This document shows, in pieces, positions 34,386 to 43,045 of a DNA stretch of 64,000 nt. How positions within the stretch are numbered: position 1 is the stretch's first letter; every line of letters begins with the position of its first letter. The stretch spans positions 2,790,001-2,854,000 of the forward strand of contig CBDANW010000003.1 in the NCBI GenBank assembly GCA_965197825.1, written 5' to 3'. The notes under the pieces are model-generated. The model had not been told where the DNA came from and made no database searches. It saw nothing but the letters and a program-made list of their open reading frames with translations. The translations under genes and the position numbers were made by a program. Origin of the DNA: CBDANW01 sp965197825. Its GTDB lineage: Bacteria; Acidobacteriota; Vicinamibacteria; Marinacidobacterales; DATDRI01.

Positions 34386-35096
34386 CTACTCCAAATCCTG
34401 CTCGACGAGATCCTCGGGGCGACCTTCCTCCTGGCTTCCGCCGACACCATAGCGAACCAAGTGATCCCCCATCTCGATCGCCTCGCGTGGGCTGTGGGTG
34501 ACGAAGACCATCGGTATTCCACTCCCCTCTTGTACCTGCCGCACGACGCGACGCATCTCTCGACGCGTGGTCAGATCGAGACTGGCGAAAGGCTCATCTA
34601 GCAAAACGACCCGCGGTTCCGGCACCAGGGCCCGAGCAAGCGACACGCGTTGCGACTCGCCACCGGAAAGGCGACGCGGCATCCGATCCGCGAGATGTGA
34701 AACTCCGAGTCGTTTGAGCCACTGCTCGGCGAGCGGACCCGATTCTTTCCGATTCCCGCGGACCCGCAATCCGAAGGCAACGTTATCGCGGACGCTGAGA
34801 TGTGGAAAGAGCGCAGCGTGTTGTGGAACGTAGCCGACGCGGCGGTGCTCGGGCGCCAGGTTTGCTTCGGCGTCGAGAAGAGTCTCTCCGCCGACTCGTA
34901 TGATTCCCGTCGCCGCGACCAGGCCCGCCACCGCACGGACGGTCAGGGTCTTGCCCGTTCCCGACGGACCGAAGATCACGAGAATACCCCCGGGAAGCGT
35001 GAACCGCGCCTGCACGGCGGCGCGATCTCGGACGCCACCCAAGGGGCCTACCGGGATCGCGACGTCGACATCGAGCGCGGCGGAAACCGACGTCAC
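34386..35096 (-). CDS. modC: molybdate-type ABC transporter ATP-binding protein
   Basis: The 236-residue ATPase has Walker A GPSGTGKTLTVRA, signature LSGGESQRVSL, Walker B RVVLLDEPFASLD and the switch His in VFVTHSPREAIEM. It is shorter than ModC proteins that have a C-terminal TOBE/molybdate-binding domain (about 350 residues), so it lacks that regulatory domain. It lies one base after modB on the same strand, in the order modA-modB-modC. The substrate call depends on the neighbours; tungstate is also possible. Confidence 0.88.
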   Translation of the reverse strand: MTSVSAALDVDVAIPVGPLGGVRDRAAVQARFTLPGGILVIFGPSGTGKTLTVRAVAGLVAATGIIRVGGETLLDAEANLAPEHRRVGYVPQHAALFPHLSVRDNVAFGLRVRGNRKESGPLAEQWLKRLGVSHLADRMPRRLSGGESQRVSLARALVPEPRVVLLDEPFASLDLTTRREMRRVVRQVQEGSGIPMVFVTHSPREAIEMGDHLVRYGVGGSQEEGRPEDLVEQDLE

Positions 35097-35097
35097 G

Positions 35098-35772
35098 TCA
35101 GCGCCTATCCTTCCCTTGTAGTTTTTCCAGACGCGAAAAGGCGAAGACGACGGCCACCGAAACCACTGTCAACGTGACGACGAGCGCCACGGCACGGGCG
35201 TCGTCACCCGCCTGATAAGAGCTCCAGATCTCGAGCGTCATCGTGTTGGTCTTGCCGGGAAGGTTCCCCGCGAACATGAGCGTCGCTCCGAACTCGCCCA
35301 GCGCCCGGGCAAAGCACAAGACCGCCCCGGCGACCAGACCCCGCCAAGCGACGGGCACGGTCACCCGAAAAAAAGTCGCTATCGGTCCGGCTCCGAGCGT
35401 TCTCGCTACCGCTTCCAGATCGGGATCGACGCCGTGAAAGGCCGCTTGCGCGAACTTGATGAATAGCGGCAAGGAGACCACGACGGCCGCGATCACCGCC
35501 GCCCAGAAAGTAAAGATGATAGAGACTCCCATCAGCTCGTAGAGAGGGCCCCCGACGATACCCTTCCTCCCCAGCACCACGATCAAGTAATAGCCGGTCA
35601 CCGATGGAGGTAGCACGATGGGAAGGACGATCAGGACATCCACCAGCGACCGCCCTCTGTAGTCATGGCGCGCTTGGAGGTATCCGAGGACCAGACCAAT
35701 CGGCACGATCACCGTAAGCGCGGCAAGGGCCACGCGCAACGAAAGGAAGAGGGGGAACGCGGTACCGTTCAC
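35098..35772 (-). CDS. modB: molybdate ABC transporter permease
   Basis: The 224-residue permease has about five membrane helices (VALAALTVIVPIGLVLGYLQ; VLIVLPIVLPPSVTGYYLIV; IIFTFWAAVIAAVVVSLPL) and the ABC-permease coupling loop GVDPDLEAVARTLGAGPIAT. VLPPSVTGYYL and ARALGEFGATLMFAGN are characteristic of ModB. Its start overlaps the modA stop by four bases (ATGA at 35769-35772), indicating translational coupling. It forms the membrane channel of the modABC importer. Confidence 0.93.
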   Translation of the reverse strand: MNGTAFPLFLSLRVALAALTVIVPIGLVLGYLQARHDYRGRSLVDVLIVLPIVLPPSVTGYYLIVVLGRKGIVGGPLYELMGVSIIFTFWAAVIAAVVVSLPLFIKFAQAAFHGVDPDLEAVARTLGAGPIATFFRVTVPVAWRGLVAGAVLCFARALGEFGATLMFAGNLPGKTNTMTLEIWSSYQAGDDARAVALVVTLTVVSVAVVFAFSRLEKLQGKDRR

Positions 35773-36536
35773 GGCGCCATGAACCCCACTGCCACGAGCT
35801 CGCGAACGACCGCATCCGACGCAAGATACTCGAAGAATCGTCGCGCCACCGGTCGAGGTTCCAGAGCTCCGCCGACCAGGACCGCTTCGTAGACGACGTC
35901 AGGAGCATTAGGGCCCGAAGCGATCCAAACGGGCTCGAGCCCCAGAAGCTTCGCGTCCGTTGCGTAGACGACGACGCCGTCGACTTCCTCTCTCTGGACA
36001 TAGCTCAAGACCTGCCGCACATCACCACCCAGCACGATCTTTTCCTCGATGCCGGTCCAGAGTCCTTCGGCTTCCAGCCACTGGCGAGCGTACTTTCCCG
36101 CGGGCACCGAGCGAGGATCTCCGATGGCCACCCGCGTCACCGTTTCGTCTTGCAAATCTCCGAGCGATCGGACGCCCTCTTTCGTGCTCACCAGCACCAG
36201 GTGATTGCGCGCAAAGATCCGGCGGCCCCCTGGCGCCACGAGGCCCGACTCGGAGAGCCGATCGACGTGCTCCGTCGCCGCGGAGATGAAAACCTCCGCC
36301 GGCGATCCCACCTCGATTTGTTGCCGTAGAGCGCCCGATCCGGCGAAGTTGAGCTGCAAAGACAAATGAGGATGCGTCTTCTGAAAATCCTCCGAGACGG
36401 CGGTCATGACCTCGCGCAGACTGGCGGCGGCTGAAACGAGGAGCTCTCCATTTCCCGAGTCTTCGCTGACATCGCAAGCAGCACCAGCAAAGACGAGGAG
36501 CAACGAACAGAAGAGCCGCCCCACCGAATGTACCAT
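35769..36536 (-). CDS. modA: molybdate ABC transporter substrate-binding lipoprotein
   Basis: The 255-residue protein begins with a lipoprotein signal (GRLFCSLLLVFAGAACDVSE, with lipobox AGAAC), then the ModA fold: LLVSAAASLREVMTAVSEDF, LNFAGSGALRQQIEVGSPAE and VFISAATEHVDRL. YVQREEVDGVVVYATDAKLL near residue 185 is the usual second-lobe motif. It captures molybdate (or tungstate) outside the membrane and delivers it to ModB. First gene of the modABC operon. Confidence 0.92.
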   Translation of the reverse strand: MVHSVGRLFCSLLLVFAGAACDVSEDSGNGELLVSAAASLREVMTAVSEDFQKTHPHLSLQLNFAGSGALRQQIEVGSPAEVFISAATEHVDRLSESGLVAPGGRRIFARNHLVLVSTKEGVRSLGDLQDETVTRVAIGDPRSVPAGKYARQWLEAEGLWTGIEEKIVLGGDVRQVLSYVQREEVDGVVVYATDAKLLGLEPVWIASGPNAPDVVYEAVLVGGALEPRPVARRFFEYLASDAVVRELVAVGFMAP

Positions 36537-36545
36537 CGCGCTACA

Positions 36546-38192
36546 TTACAGGACCCTGCGCGCCTTTTCCTCTTCCCGCCGGACCGCGAGCAGAGCTCTT
36601 CTCGCCTCGTCGAGATCGACCGGATCGAACCTCAAACGATCGCCGGGCACGAGCTGGGCGAGGCGCGGTATGTCCGCTCCGACGATGGTTCCGATTTTGG
36701 GATAGCCTCCCGTGGTCGCGCGGTCGGCCAACATGGCAATCGGTTGCCCATCCGGTGGTACTTGCACCGCTCCCAGAACCATCCCATCCGTTGTGATCTC
36801 ACTCGGCCCTTGGTGCTCGAGGCGCGGTCCTTGTAAGCGACACCCCATTCGATCCGATGACGGTGCGACGACGTACTCCGAAGACGTGAGCGTGGCCTTG
36901 GCCTTGTTGGCGAAAGAGCTCTCTTGGAGACCGAAGACGAGTCGCACGGTCGTCACGGAGCCTTCCGGAGTCGCGGCCACTGACCAGCGGCGGCCCGGTG
37001 CCGCAACACCTTCGGGAGCCAACGTCGTCAAGACGTCGCCTCGTTCGATAGCGCGGCCCTTATGTCCTCCTAGAGCGGACGCGACATAGGTCGAACGCGC
37101 CCCGAGCACCTCGGCCACTCCCAATCCTCCCGCCACGGCCACATACGCGCGGCATCCGGTCCGGCGACCATTGAAGGTAAGCACGTTTCCCGCTCGGGCT
37201 AGAAAAGAAGAGCTCACCGGGACCGACCACGGTCCGAGATCCCCTCGATCCAGAACCGCGCCGAGATCGGCGCCACACACCGAGACAACGACCGTACGCA
37301 GCAACTTCAGGGATGGCCCCGCGACGGTGCACTCGAGCGCAGCCGCTCCCGGCGCGTTCCCCACAAGAAAGTTGGCGGCGCGCAGTGCCGCCGCGTCCGC
37401 AGCGCCCGCTACCGGAACCCCGTAACGTTGGTAGCCCGCGCGACCGAGATCTTGAACCGTGGTGAGAAGGCCACCGTCCAGTACTTCGAGCGTGGGATCG
37501 CCGGCAGGTGGCTCGTCCATGGCCCCGGGAGCCGGCGCCTCGTCGACGTTGGCAACGGAAACGAATCGCACTCGATCCCCGGGCAAGAAGAAAGTCGGCG
37601 GGCTCGACCGCGCATCGAACAACCGCAGCGAGGAACGGCCGATCAGATTCCATCCGCCGGGAGTCGCCGACGGGTAGACCGCGGTCTGCCTTCCGGCGAT
37701 GGCAACCGAGCCAGCCGGAACGCGCGTGCGCGGCGTGGCCATGCGTGACGTGGCGATCGATTCGGGAAGCATTCCCATGTAGGCGAAGCCAGGAGAAAAC
37801 CCGAGCATGTAAACGCGGTACTCGCTTCCAGAATGGATCGCAATCACTTCGGACGGGCTCAGCCCGGCAGCGTGCGCTACCGCATCCAGGTCTTCGCCGT
37901 CATACACGGTGGGAACTTCCTTCAGCGGCGCCGCAGCGGGCGCCTCGTCGGAAAGATCGCGAGCGAGCTCGAGGAGATGTTCGGCTACCTCACTGGGTTC
38001 GACCCGAAAGGGGTCGAAGAAAACAAGCAGCGATCGATAGGTCGGTACGGCCTCCTGGAATCCGGCGAAAGGCCGAGAAAGGAGCTTTCGATCGAGAGCT
38101 TGTACCCGCGCGTTGAGACGGGGGTCAATCCTGTCGCCAAACTCCACCGCGACGGCCGCTTCGCCCGCGTAGAGAATTCGGGGAGCGTTCAT
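36546..38192 (-). CDS. 5-oxoprolinase subunits B and C, fused (PxpBC)
   Basis: The 548-residue protein is a fusion of two allophanate-hydrolase-like domains. The N-terminal part (about 1-230) is the KipI/PxpB domain with YRVYMLGFSPGFAYMGMLPE and TRVPAGSVAIAGRQTAVYPS. The C-terminal part (about 235-548) is the KipA/PxpC domain, starting LEVLDGGLLTTVQDLGRAGY and containing GVPVAGAADAAALRAANFLV and the ending GQPIAMLADRATTGGYPKIG. With PxpA (next gene) it hydrolyses 5-oxoproline to glutamate using ATP. In many bacteria B and C are separate genes, so fusion is a minor variation. It is nine bases downstream of... convergent-free space before modA; pxpA lies upstream on the same strand, 21 bp away. 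Confidence 0.92.
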   Translation of the reverse strand: MNAPRILYAGEAAVAVEFGDRIDPRLNARVQALDRKLLSRPFAGFQEAVPTYRSLLVFFDPFRVEPSEVAEHLLELARDLSDEAPAAAPLKEVPTVYDGEDLDAVAHAAGLSPSEVIAIHSGSEYRVYMLGFSPGFAYMGMLPESIATSRMATPRTRVPAGSVAIAGRQTAVYPSATPGGWNLIGRSSLRLFDARSSPPTFFLPGDRVRFVSVANVDEAPAPGAMDEPPAGDPTLEVLDGGLLTTVQDLGRAGYQRYGVPVAGAADAAALRAANFLVGNAPGAAALECTVAGPSLKLLRTVVVSVCGADLGAVLDRGDLGPWSVPVSSSFLARAGNVLTFNGRRTGCRAYVAVAGGLGVAEVLGARSTYVASALGGHKGRAIERGDVLTTLAPEGVAAPGRRWSVAATPEGSVTTVRLVFGLQESSFANKAKATLTSSEYVVAPSSDRMGCRLQGPRLEHQGPSEITTDGMVLGAVQVPPDGQPIAMLADRATTGGYPKIGTIVGADIPRLAQLVPGDRLRFDPVDLDEARRALLAVRREEEKARRVL

Positions 38193-38213
38193 GGAAGTTG
38201 CGGGGATGACTTC

Positions 38214-38960
38214 TTATCGACTCGTGAGCGGGCGTAACTCGACGCCCGCTTCTTCGAGTGCTTGCCGAACCGCCTGTGCGTTGCGAACGGCACCGGGATT
38301 GTCGCCGTGTAGACACAGGGTTTCCGCGCTAAAGGTCACGTCGCTCCCATCGTACGCTTTCACCCTTCCGTCGCGGGCGATACTGACCGCCTGCGCGGCT
38401 ACCGTCTTGGCGTCGGTGATCACCGAGCCCGCGACTTGCCGCGATTGGAGCGCCCCGTCTGGATTGTAGACGCGATCGGCAAACGCCTCGCCTGCGAAGC
38501 GAAGCTGCTCTGCCTCGGCGGCCTCGCGCATCGTGGGCGAAGTCGCCAAACCGACCAGCACCAGCTCTCGGCTGAAGCGCGCGACTCCTCGCGCGATGGC
38601 GCCCGCGAGCGCAGGATCGGAGGCCGCCTGATTGTAGAGGGCACCGTGTGCTTTCACATGAACGAGCTCGACACCGTGCGCGCGGGCGAACCCGGCGAGG
38701 GCCGCGACCTGATATGCGACGTCTGCTTCGACGTCCTCTGGACTCGCCTCCATCGGCCGCCGGCCAAAACCGCTCAAGTCGTGGTAACCAGGATGCGCCC
38801 CGACCGCCACACCGTGCCGCTTAGCGAGCGCCACTGTTCGATCCATGGTTTGCGGATCGCCGGCGTGAAAACCGCAGGCAATGTTGGCGGAGGTTAGGAG
38901 CGGCATGAACGCCTCGTCGTCGAAACCCTCGCCGACGTCACCGTTGAGATCGATGGGCAT
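38214..38960 (-). CDS. pxpA: 5-oxoprolinase subunit A (LamB/YcsF family)
   Basis: The 248-residue protein starts MPIDLNGDVGEGFDDEAFMP, the typical PxpA beginning; the start at 38960 was chosen because family similarity starts there although the frame stays open further upstream. Other conserved blocks are SANIACGFHAGDPQTM, VGAHPGYHDLSGFGRR and HVKAHGALYNQAASD, and the C-terminal LCLHGDNPGAV. Together with the fused PxpBC protein it forms the ATP-dependent 5-oxoprolinase that recycles the pyroglutamate formed from glutamine or glutamate. This complements the nearby peptidases. Confidence 0.93.
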   Translation of the reverse strand: MPIDLNGDVGEGFDDEAFMPLLTSANIACGFHAGDPQTMDRTVALAKRHGVAVGAHPGYHDLSGFGRRPMEASPEDVEADVAYQVAALAGFARAHGVELVHVKAHGALYNQAASDPALAGAIARGVARFSRELVLVGLATSPTMREAAEAEQLRFAGEAFADRVYNPDGALQSRQVAGSVITDAKTVAAQAVSIARDGRVKAYDGSDVTFSAETLCLHGDNPGAVRNAQAVRQALEEAGVELRPLTSR

Positions 38961-39032
38961 CGTTTTTTCGGATAGTAAGGCTAAAAGGCCGGATGAGCAG
39001 CGTGGCCAGCCTTCTCGCTGGCGATCGATGTA

Positions 39033-39098
39033 ATGAGCGACGTCGAGCGAATTGAACGACAGGTCCAAGGGCTTTCGGCGGAGGAACTCACCTACTAT
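39033..39098 (+). pseudogene. short N-terminal remnant resembling an antitoxin
   Basis: The frame begins MSDVERIERQVQGLSAEELT, similar to the first residues of small antitoxins of the type with a V-E-x-I-x-x-Q-V-x-x-L-S-x-E-E-L pattern. After YY the expected sequence is lost, and the rest of the region to 39180 holds no gene. Probably a relic of a toxin-antitoxin locus; too short for a firm assignment. Confidence 0.35.
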
Positions 39099-39183
39099 CT
39101 AGACACTAGTATACCACTGGCCCATCGAGCTCGGCTAACAGGGAGTATCGGGTTACGGAGGCGAGTGCTCGCAGTCAAGGACA

Positions 39184-40780
39184 CTAGCGAGTGGGAACGA
39201 CGCGCTCCTCGAGCTCCTTGGTCCAGTTCTGGACGATGTGGATCTCGTTGGTCGCTTCTAACTCCATGGGCTCGCGCCGAATCATGAGAAAGCGGCCGTC
39301 CGCGGCAACGTCGTAGTTTCGTCTCGAGCCTCTCAAGAAAGGATCATCGAACAGCGGCCGAGGTCTGGACGGGGTAAGGCCGGATGACGTGTCGATGGTC
39401 ACCGCCATCACTTGCCGAGGGTCGTGGCTCCGATAGAAAAGCTCTCGACCATCTTTCGCCCAGATGGGCTCCTGGCCGCCGTTGGTCGAGATCTGGACGC
39501 GAGCACCCGGGCCAGGGTAAGGCTGCACCCAAACCTCCGCACCAACCCAGTTCCCGGATTGCTCGTCTTGAGAACCAAGCGTAGCGAATTCGCCAGATGC
39601 GCTGACGTAGGCCAACCAGCTCCCGTCGGGAGAAAGGCTTGGCTCGATCTCGTTAGAGGGTCCTTGGAGAAGCGGGCGCGGCTCCCGCTCACCGTCGATG
39701 GAAAGCACCCAGATGTCCGAGCCGGAATCGGGACGACTTGCCATGTAGACGAGCGTTTCCCCGTCAGGCGTCCACTCACCCGGAACGGTGGTTCCTTCAG
39801 CCTCTAACACGCGTTCCGGAGCACCGCTTCCATCTGCAGGCACCCAGTAGGGATCTCTGGCTCTGCCACTGGAGACTTGGGAGTAGACCACGCGGGCTCC
39901 ATCCGGTGTCCAGACGGGGAACGAACTCTGTTCCCCTGGCGTCAAGGGCGTGAGCGCGCCCCGTCGAACATCGTAAATCAACGCCTCTGCATCATAGAGG
40001 GCAATGCGATGACCGTCAGGAGAAAGGCGCGGCGACCAGTACGCGCTGGCTGGAGCGTCGAGAGCCTCGACAGCGCCGGTACGATCGACCCAGACGAGGC
40101 GCCGTCTGTCCTCAGGAAAAACCCCTCCCGGCACGTAGGCCAGAGTACCCGAAGGCGAGACGCTAAACCGAGCCGCTCCCGTATCCAAGCTGTTGATAGA
40201 CCCATGTACGGCCTGCGCGACCCCATCGAGCAACGCCACCGGATCACCCGTCACCTCGAGCTTTTCGACATCGAAAGGCGCCGCCATCAACGTGCCCATA
40301 TGGGCGTAGACCAGATGGCCCGTCGAGACATAGCGCGCGTCGGTGCCTCCTTCGAGCAGGACCTTGCGCTCGCCGGTAGTCGAGGGACGCGACGATGATT
40401 TCCGACGTATCCCATCCAAGCGCCGAGCCCTTTTTTGCGGTAAACAGCACGGCTCGTCGTCCCGGCAAACTCGCCGGGAGGCGATGGATCCTCTCACCTC
40501 GCCCGCTGTCGAGTGTAGTGAACTCCCTCCAGTCGACGGGACTCGCAGGAGCCCTCCCGTACGCCTTCCGGCATAGATGATGGTGTCATCCTCCGTCCAG
40601 GTGATTCCCCAGGGTGGCGCCGAGAGCACAGACACGGTCACGGTCGATCCTCCCGCGGACGGAATTCTCTTGATCGCTCCGCCGGCCCAAAAGCCCACCC
40701 ACTCCCCATCCGGCGAAAGAAAAGAGTTCACCGCGCCCTCGGTTCCGGAAAGCGGTCTTGCCTCGTACTGATCCATCGAG
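39184..40780 (-). pseudogene. kinase-TolB gene K2, propeller part
   Basis: The frame encodes a complete-looking TolB-like propeller from DQYEARPLSGTEGAVNSFLS through blades such as LSPDGEWVGFWAGGAIKRIP, RLSPDGHRIALYDAE, WTPDGARVVYSQVSSG and SLSPDGSWLAYVSASG, to the usual end IHIVQNWTKELEERVVPTR. A short stretch near 40395-40500 is read in the wrong frame between two compensating shifts; the correct residues (PGRRAVLFTAKKGSALG) are in another frame. At the 5' end it joins the kinase part at 42249 once IS-C copy 3 is removed, giving LYVRSMDQYEARPL. Dead because of the insertion and the missing kinase N-lobe. Confidence 0.85.
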
Positions 40781-42240
40781 GGGGATGTCCCGCCGGATGT
40801 TGAATTTGGGGTAGCGGCGGCTCCTTGGCCGGCCTAAGAATAGGTCTGCCAATAAACCGTCTCCAGAGGGGGACAAGGAGCCACCAATGCCTAGGAAATC
40901 AAAGAAGCCAGTAAGAAAGCAAACGCACTCGCCTACGGGCAAGGTAGTTGGCCAAGTCGGTCAGATACTGCTACCGATGATAGCTGGGATCGCGGCCACG
41001 AAGGCGGATCTGACGGAATGGGTGTACGAGCAAGGACTGACAGCTCTGCACCTACTGCTCAGAGAGGACGCCGAGGAGATCGCGGGGCTCAAGGGCAAGC
41101 ACGAGAAGGAGCGAACTCATAACCACTGTGGGAGCACGAACGGAGAGCTGAGCTTCGGTGGTCGTCGCATCCAAGTGTCGCGACCTCGAGTTCGCTCGAA
41201 GTCGGGCGAGGAGGCGTCGCTTCCACACTTCGAAGCCTTCCGCGAAGAAGACCCGCTTCCAGAGCGAGTATTGAATCAGATCTTGGTGGGGGTATCGACC
41301 CGAAATTACGAATCGAGTCTGGACAAACCCGCGGCCAAGTTGAAGTCTCGTGGCACGAGTAAGAGTGCCGCCAGCCGTCACCTCGTGAGCCAGACGACTA
41401 AGAAGCTCGAGGAATACCTGTCTCGGCGGCTAGAGGAGTTCGAGCTTGCGGCACTGATGCTGGATGGCCTTGAGGTGGCCGGACAGACCGTCGTCGTAAC
41501 TCTCGGTATCACAATAGATGGAACGAAGGTGCCCCTGGGTATATGGCTGGGCTCGACGGAGAACTCTCGGGTGTGCACCGCGATGTTGCAGGACCTTCTC
41601 GAGCGAGGCTTGCGCGTCGATGAGTCGATTCTCTGCGTAGTGGACGGAGGCAAAGGCATCCGCAAGGCACTCGTCGACGTTTTGGGGGACCTCGCGGTCA
41701 TCCAAAGGTGCCAGATCCATAAACTCCAGAATCTTCGCTCGTACCTTCCCAAGTCTCGTCACGCCTACGTGCTCCAGACGATGAAGGAAGCCTACAAGTG
41801 CAAGAGTGCCGACAAGGCGCGCAAGCGACTTCAGGCATTGGTGTCGTGGCTCGAGCGAAACGGCTACGACGAAGCTGCCGGAAGCCTTCGTGAAGGGATG
41901 GAAGAGACACTCACGGTCGTGAAGCTCGCGCTGCCCGCCTTACTTCGCCAGTCTCTTGCCACGACGAACGCCATTGAGAATCTCAACGGAACCATTCGCA
42001 GAGTATCGAGAAACGTCAAGCGTTGGTAGAGTCCTTCCATGGTTCGCCGATGGACCGCTCTTGGCGTCGTCACCGCGCAGAAAAAGTTCCGGCGTATCAA
42101 AGGCTATCGCCATATGGGCGCTCTCGTTCACGCGCTTAGAAGCAAACAGAAATCTCTTGACAGCGATGAGTTTGCTGCCTAAGAGTATTCACAGGTGCCG
42201 CCGCTACCCGACCAAATTCAACAGCGGCCGGGACATCCCC
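40781..42240 (+). mobile_element. IS-C copy 3
   Basis: The 1460-bp element has the 8-bp duplication CCATCGAG at 40773-40780 and 42241-42248. It is inserted into K2 in the orientation opposite to the gene, and its exact removal restores the K2 frame (LYVRSM joined to DQYEARP). It is nearly identical to copies 1 and 4. Confidence 0.95.
40887..42029 (+). CDS. IS256-type transposase of IS-C copy 3 (in-frame TAG at 42027)
   Basis: The 380-residue frame is the same as that of copy 1 except for very few substitutions (NQILVG for NQVLVG; HKLQNL for HKLRNL). The catalytic Asp, Asp and Glu are present. It ends at the same TAG after NVKRW, and the frame continues to TAA at 42182 with the C-terminal tail found in relatives. 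See IS-C copy 1 for motifs. Confidence 0.85.
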   Translation: MPRKSKKPVRKQTHSPTGKVVGQVGQILLPMIAGIAATKADLTEWVYEQGLTALHLLLREDAEEIAGLKGKHEKERTHNHCGSTNGELSFGGRRIQVSRPRVRSKSGEEASLPHFEAFREEDPLPERVLNQILVGVSTRNYESSLDKPAAKLKSRGTSKSAASRHLVSQTTKKLEEYLSRRLEEFELAALMLDGLEVAGQTVVVTLGITIDGTKVPLGIWLGSTENSRVCTAMLQDLLERGLRVDESILCVVDGGKGIRKALVDVLGDLAVIQRCQIHKLQNLRSYLPKSRHAYVLQTMKEAYKCKSADKARKRLQALVSWLERNGYDEAAGSLREGMEETLTVVKLALPALLRQSLATTNAIENLNGTIRRVSRNVKRW

Positions 42241-42248
42241 CCATCGAG

Positions 42249-43045
42249 CGTACGTAGAGTTGCTGCACGCCGTCGCGCCAGCCGACGAAGACGAGCTCGG
42301 AACCGTCGGGAGAAAAGGCCATGGCAGTCTGCGTCAGTGGATCGCCGGTTCCTAGCTCTTCGGCCGGTCCGACGTTCATCACAAGGCGGGAAACCGAGCG
42401 CTCCGCAGGAGGAGCCGAGGATAGAAAAGCCCAAAACAGAATCCCCACGACGGCAGCTCCGGCGGCTACGCTCATCAATCTATCGAGCCACACCGAGCGC
42501 CCGGTTTACCTTGGGCGTCGCATCGGAGTCGGCCACGCCCGCCTCGGCAATCCACTTCACTTGGAGCGCCATGTCGAGGGCGGACTGCCACCGATCGTCG
42601 GGATCCTTCGCAAGGCAAAGCTTCACCAGGCGCTCGAGAGCGGGCGGCATCATCGGCTGTAGCTCTGAGAGAGCCTTTGGTTCGCGCTCCATGATCGCGA
42701 CGATGAGGCTCGCTTGGCTCTTGCCCTCGAAGGCTTTCTTGCCGGTCAGCATTTCATAGAGCACCGCGCCGAAGGCGAAGATGTCGGTGCGCTCGTCGGC
42801 CTCTCTTCCTTCGAGCTGCTCGGGCGCCATGTACTGAAACGTGCCGAGGATGGAGCCTTCTTCCGTCAGGGGTTTTTTGTTGTGTCGGTAGTGCCGACCC
42901 GCCTTCGCCAAGGGCTTCGGCGGGCGAAGCCGCTAGTTTCGCCAAGCCGAAGTCCAGAAGCTTCACGCCTGCTTTCGTCAGCATGATGTTCCCGGGCTTC
43001 AGGTCCCGGTGCACCACGCCGGCGCGAGGGGCTTTGTCGAGGGAA
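42249..43045 (-). pseudogene. kinase-TolB gene K2, kinase C-lobe part
   Basis: It starts inside the kinase domain at about 43045 (DSLDKAPRAGVVHRDLKPGN), continues IMLTKAGVKLLDFGLAKLAA, shifts frame in an A-run near 42885, continues GSILGTFQYMAPEQLEGREA and DERTDIFAFGAVLYEMLTGK, and shifts again near 42485. It then reaches the membrane helix SVAAGAAVVGILFWAFL and the first propeller blade (MAFSPDGSELVFVGWRDGV). The N-lobe with the ATP-binding glycine loop is absent, because the 5' end abuts the end of another TolB gene at 43046. Dead. Confidence 0.85.

Noticed and set aside
39100..39190. MITE suggested by two GACACTAG words that resemble the MITE-2 end
   Set aside because: The two words are in the same orientation and the sequence between them shows no inverted repeat.
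42480..42911. Programmed frameshifting in the kinase genes
   Set aside because: Shifts occur at different places in each paralogue, often together with deletions and missing ends, which is the pattern of decay. A shared slippery site was not seen.
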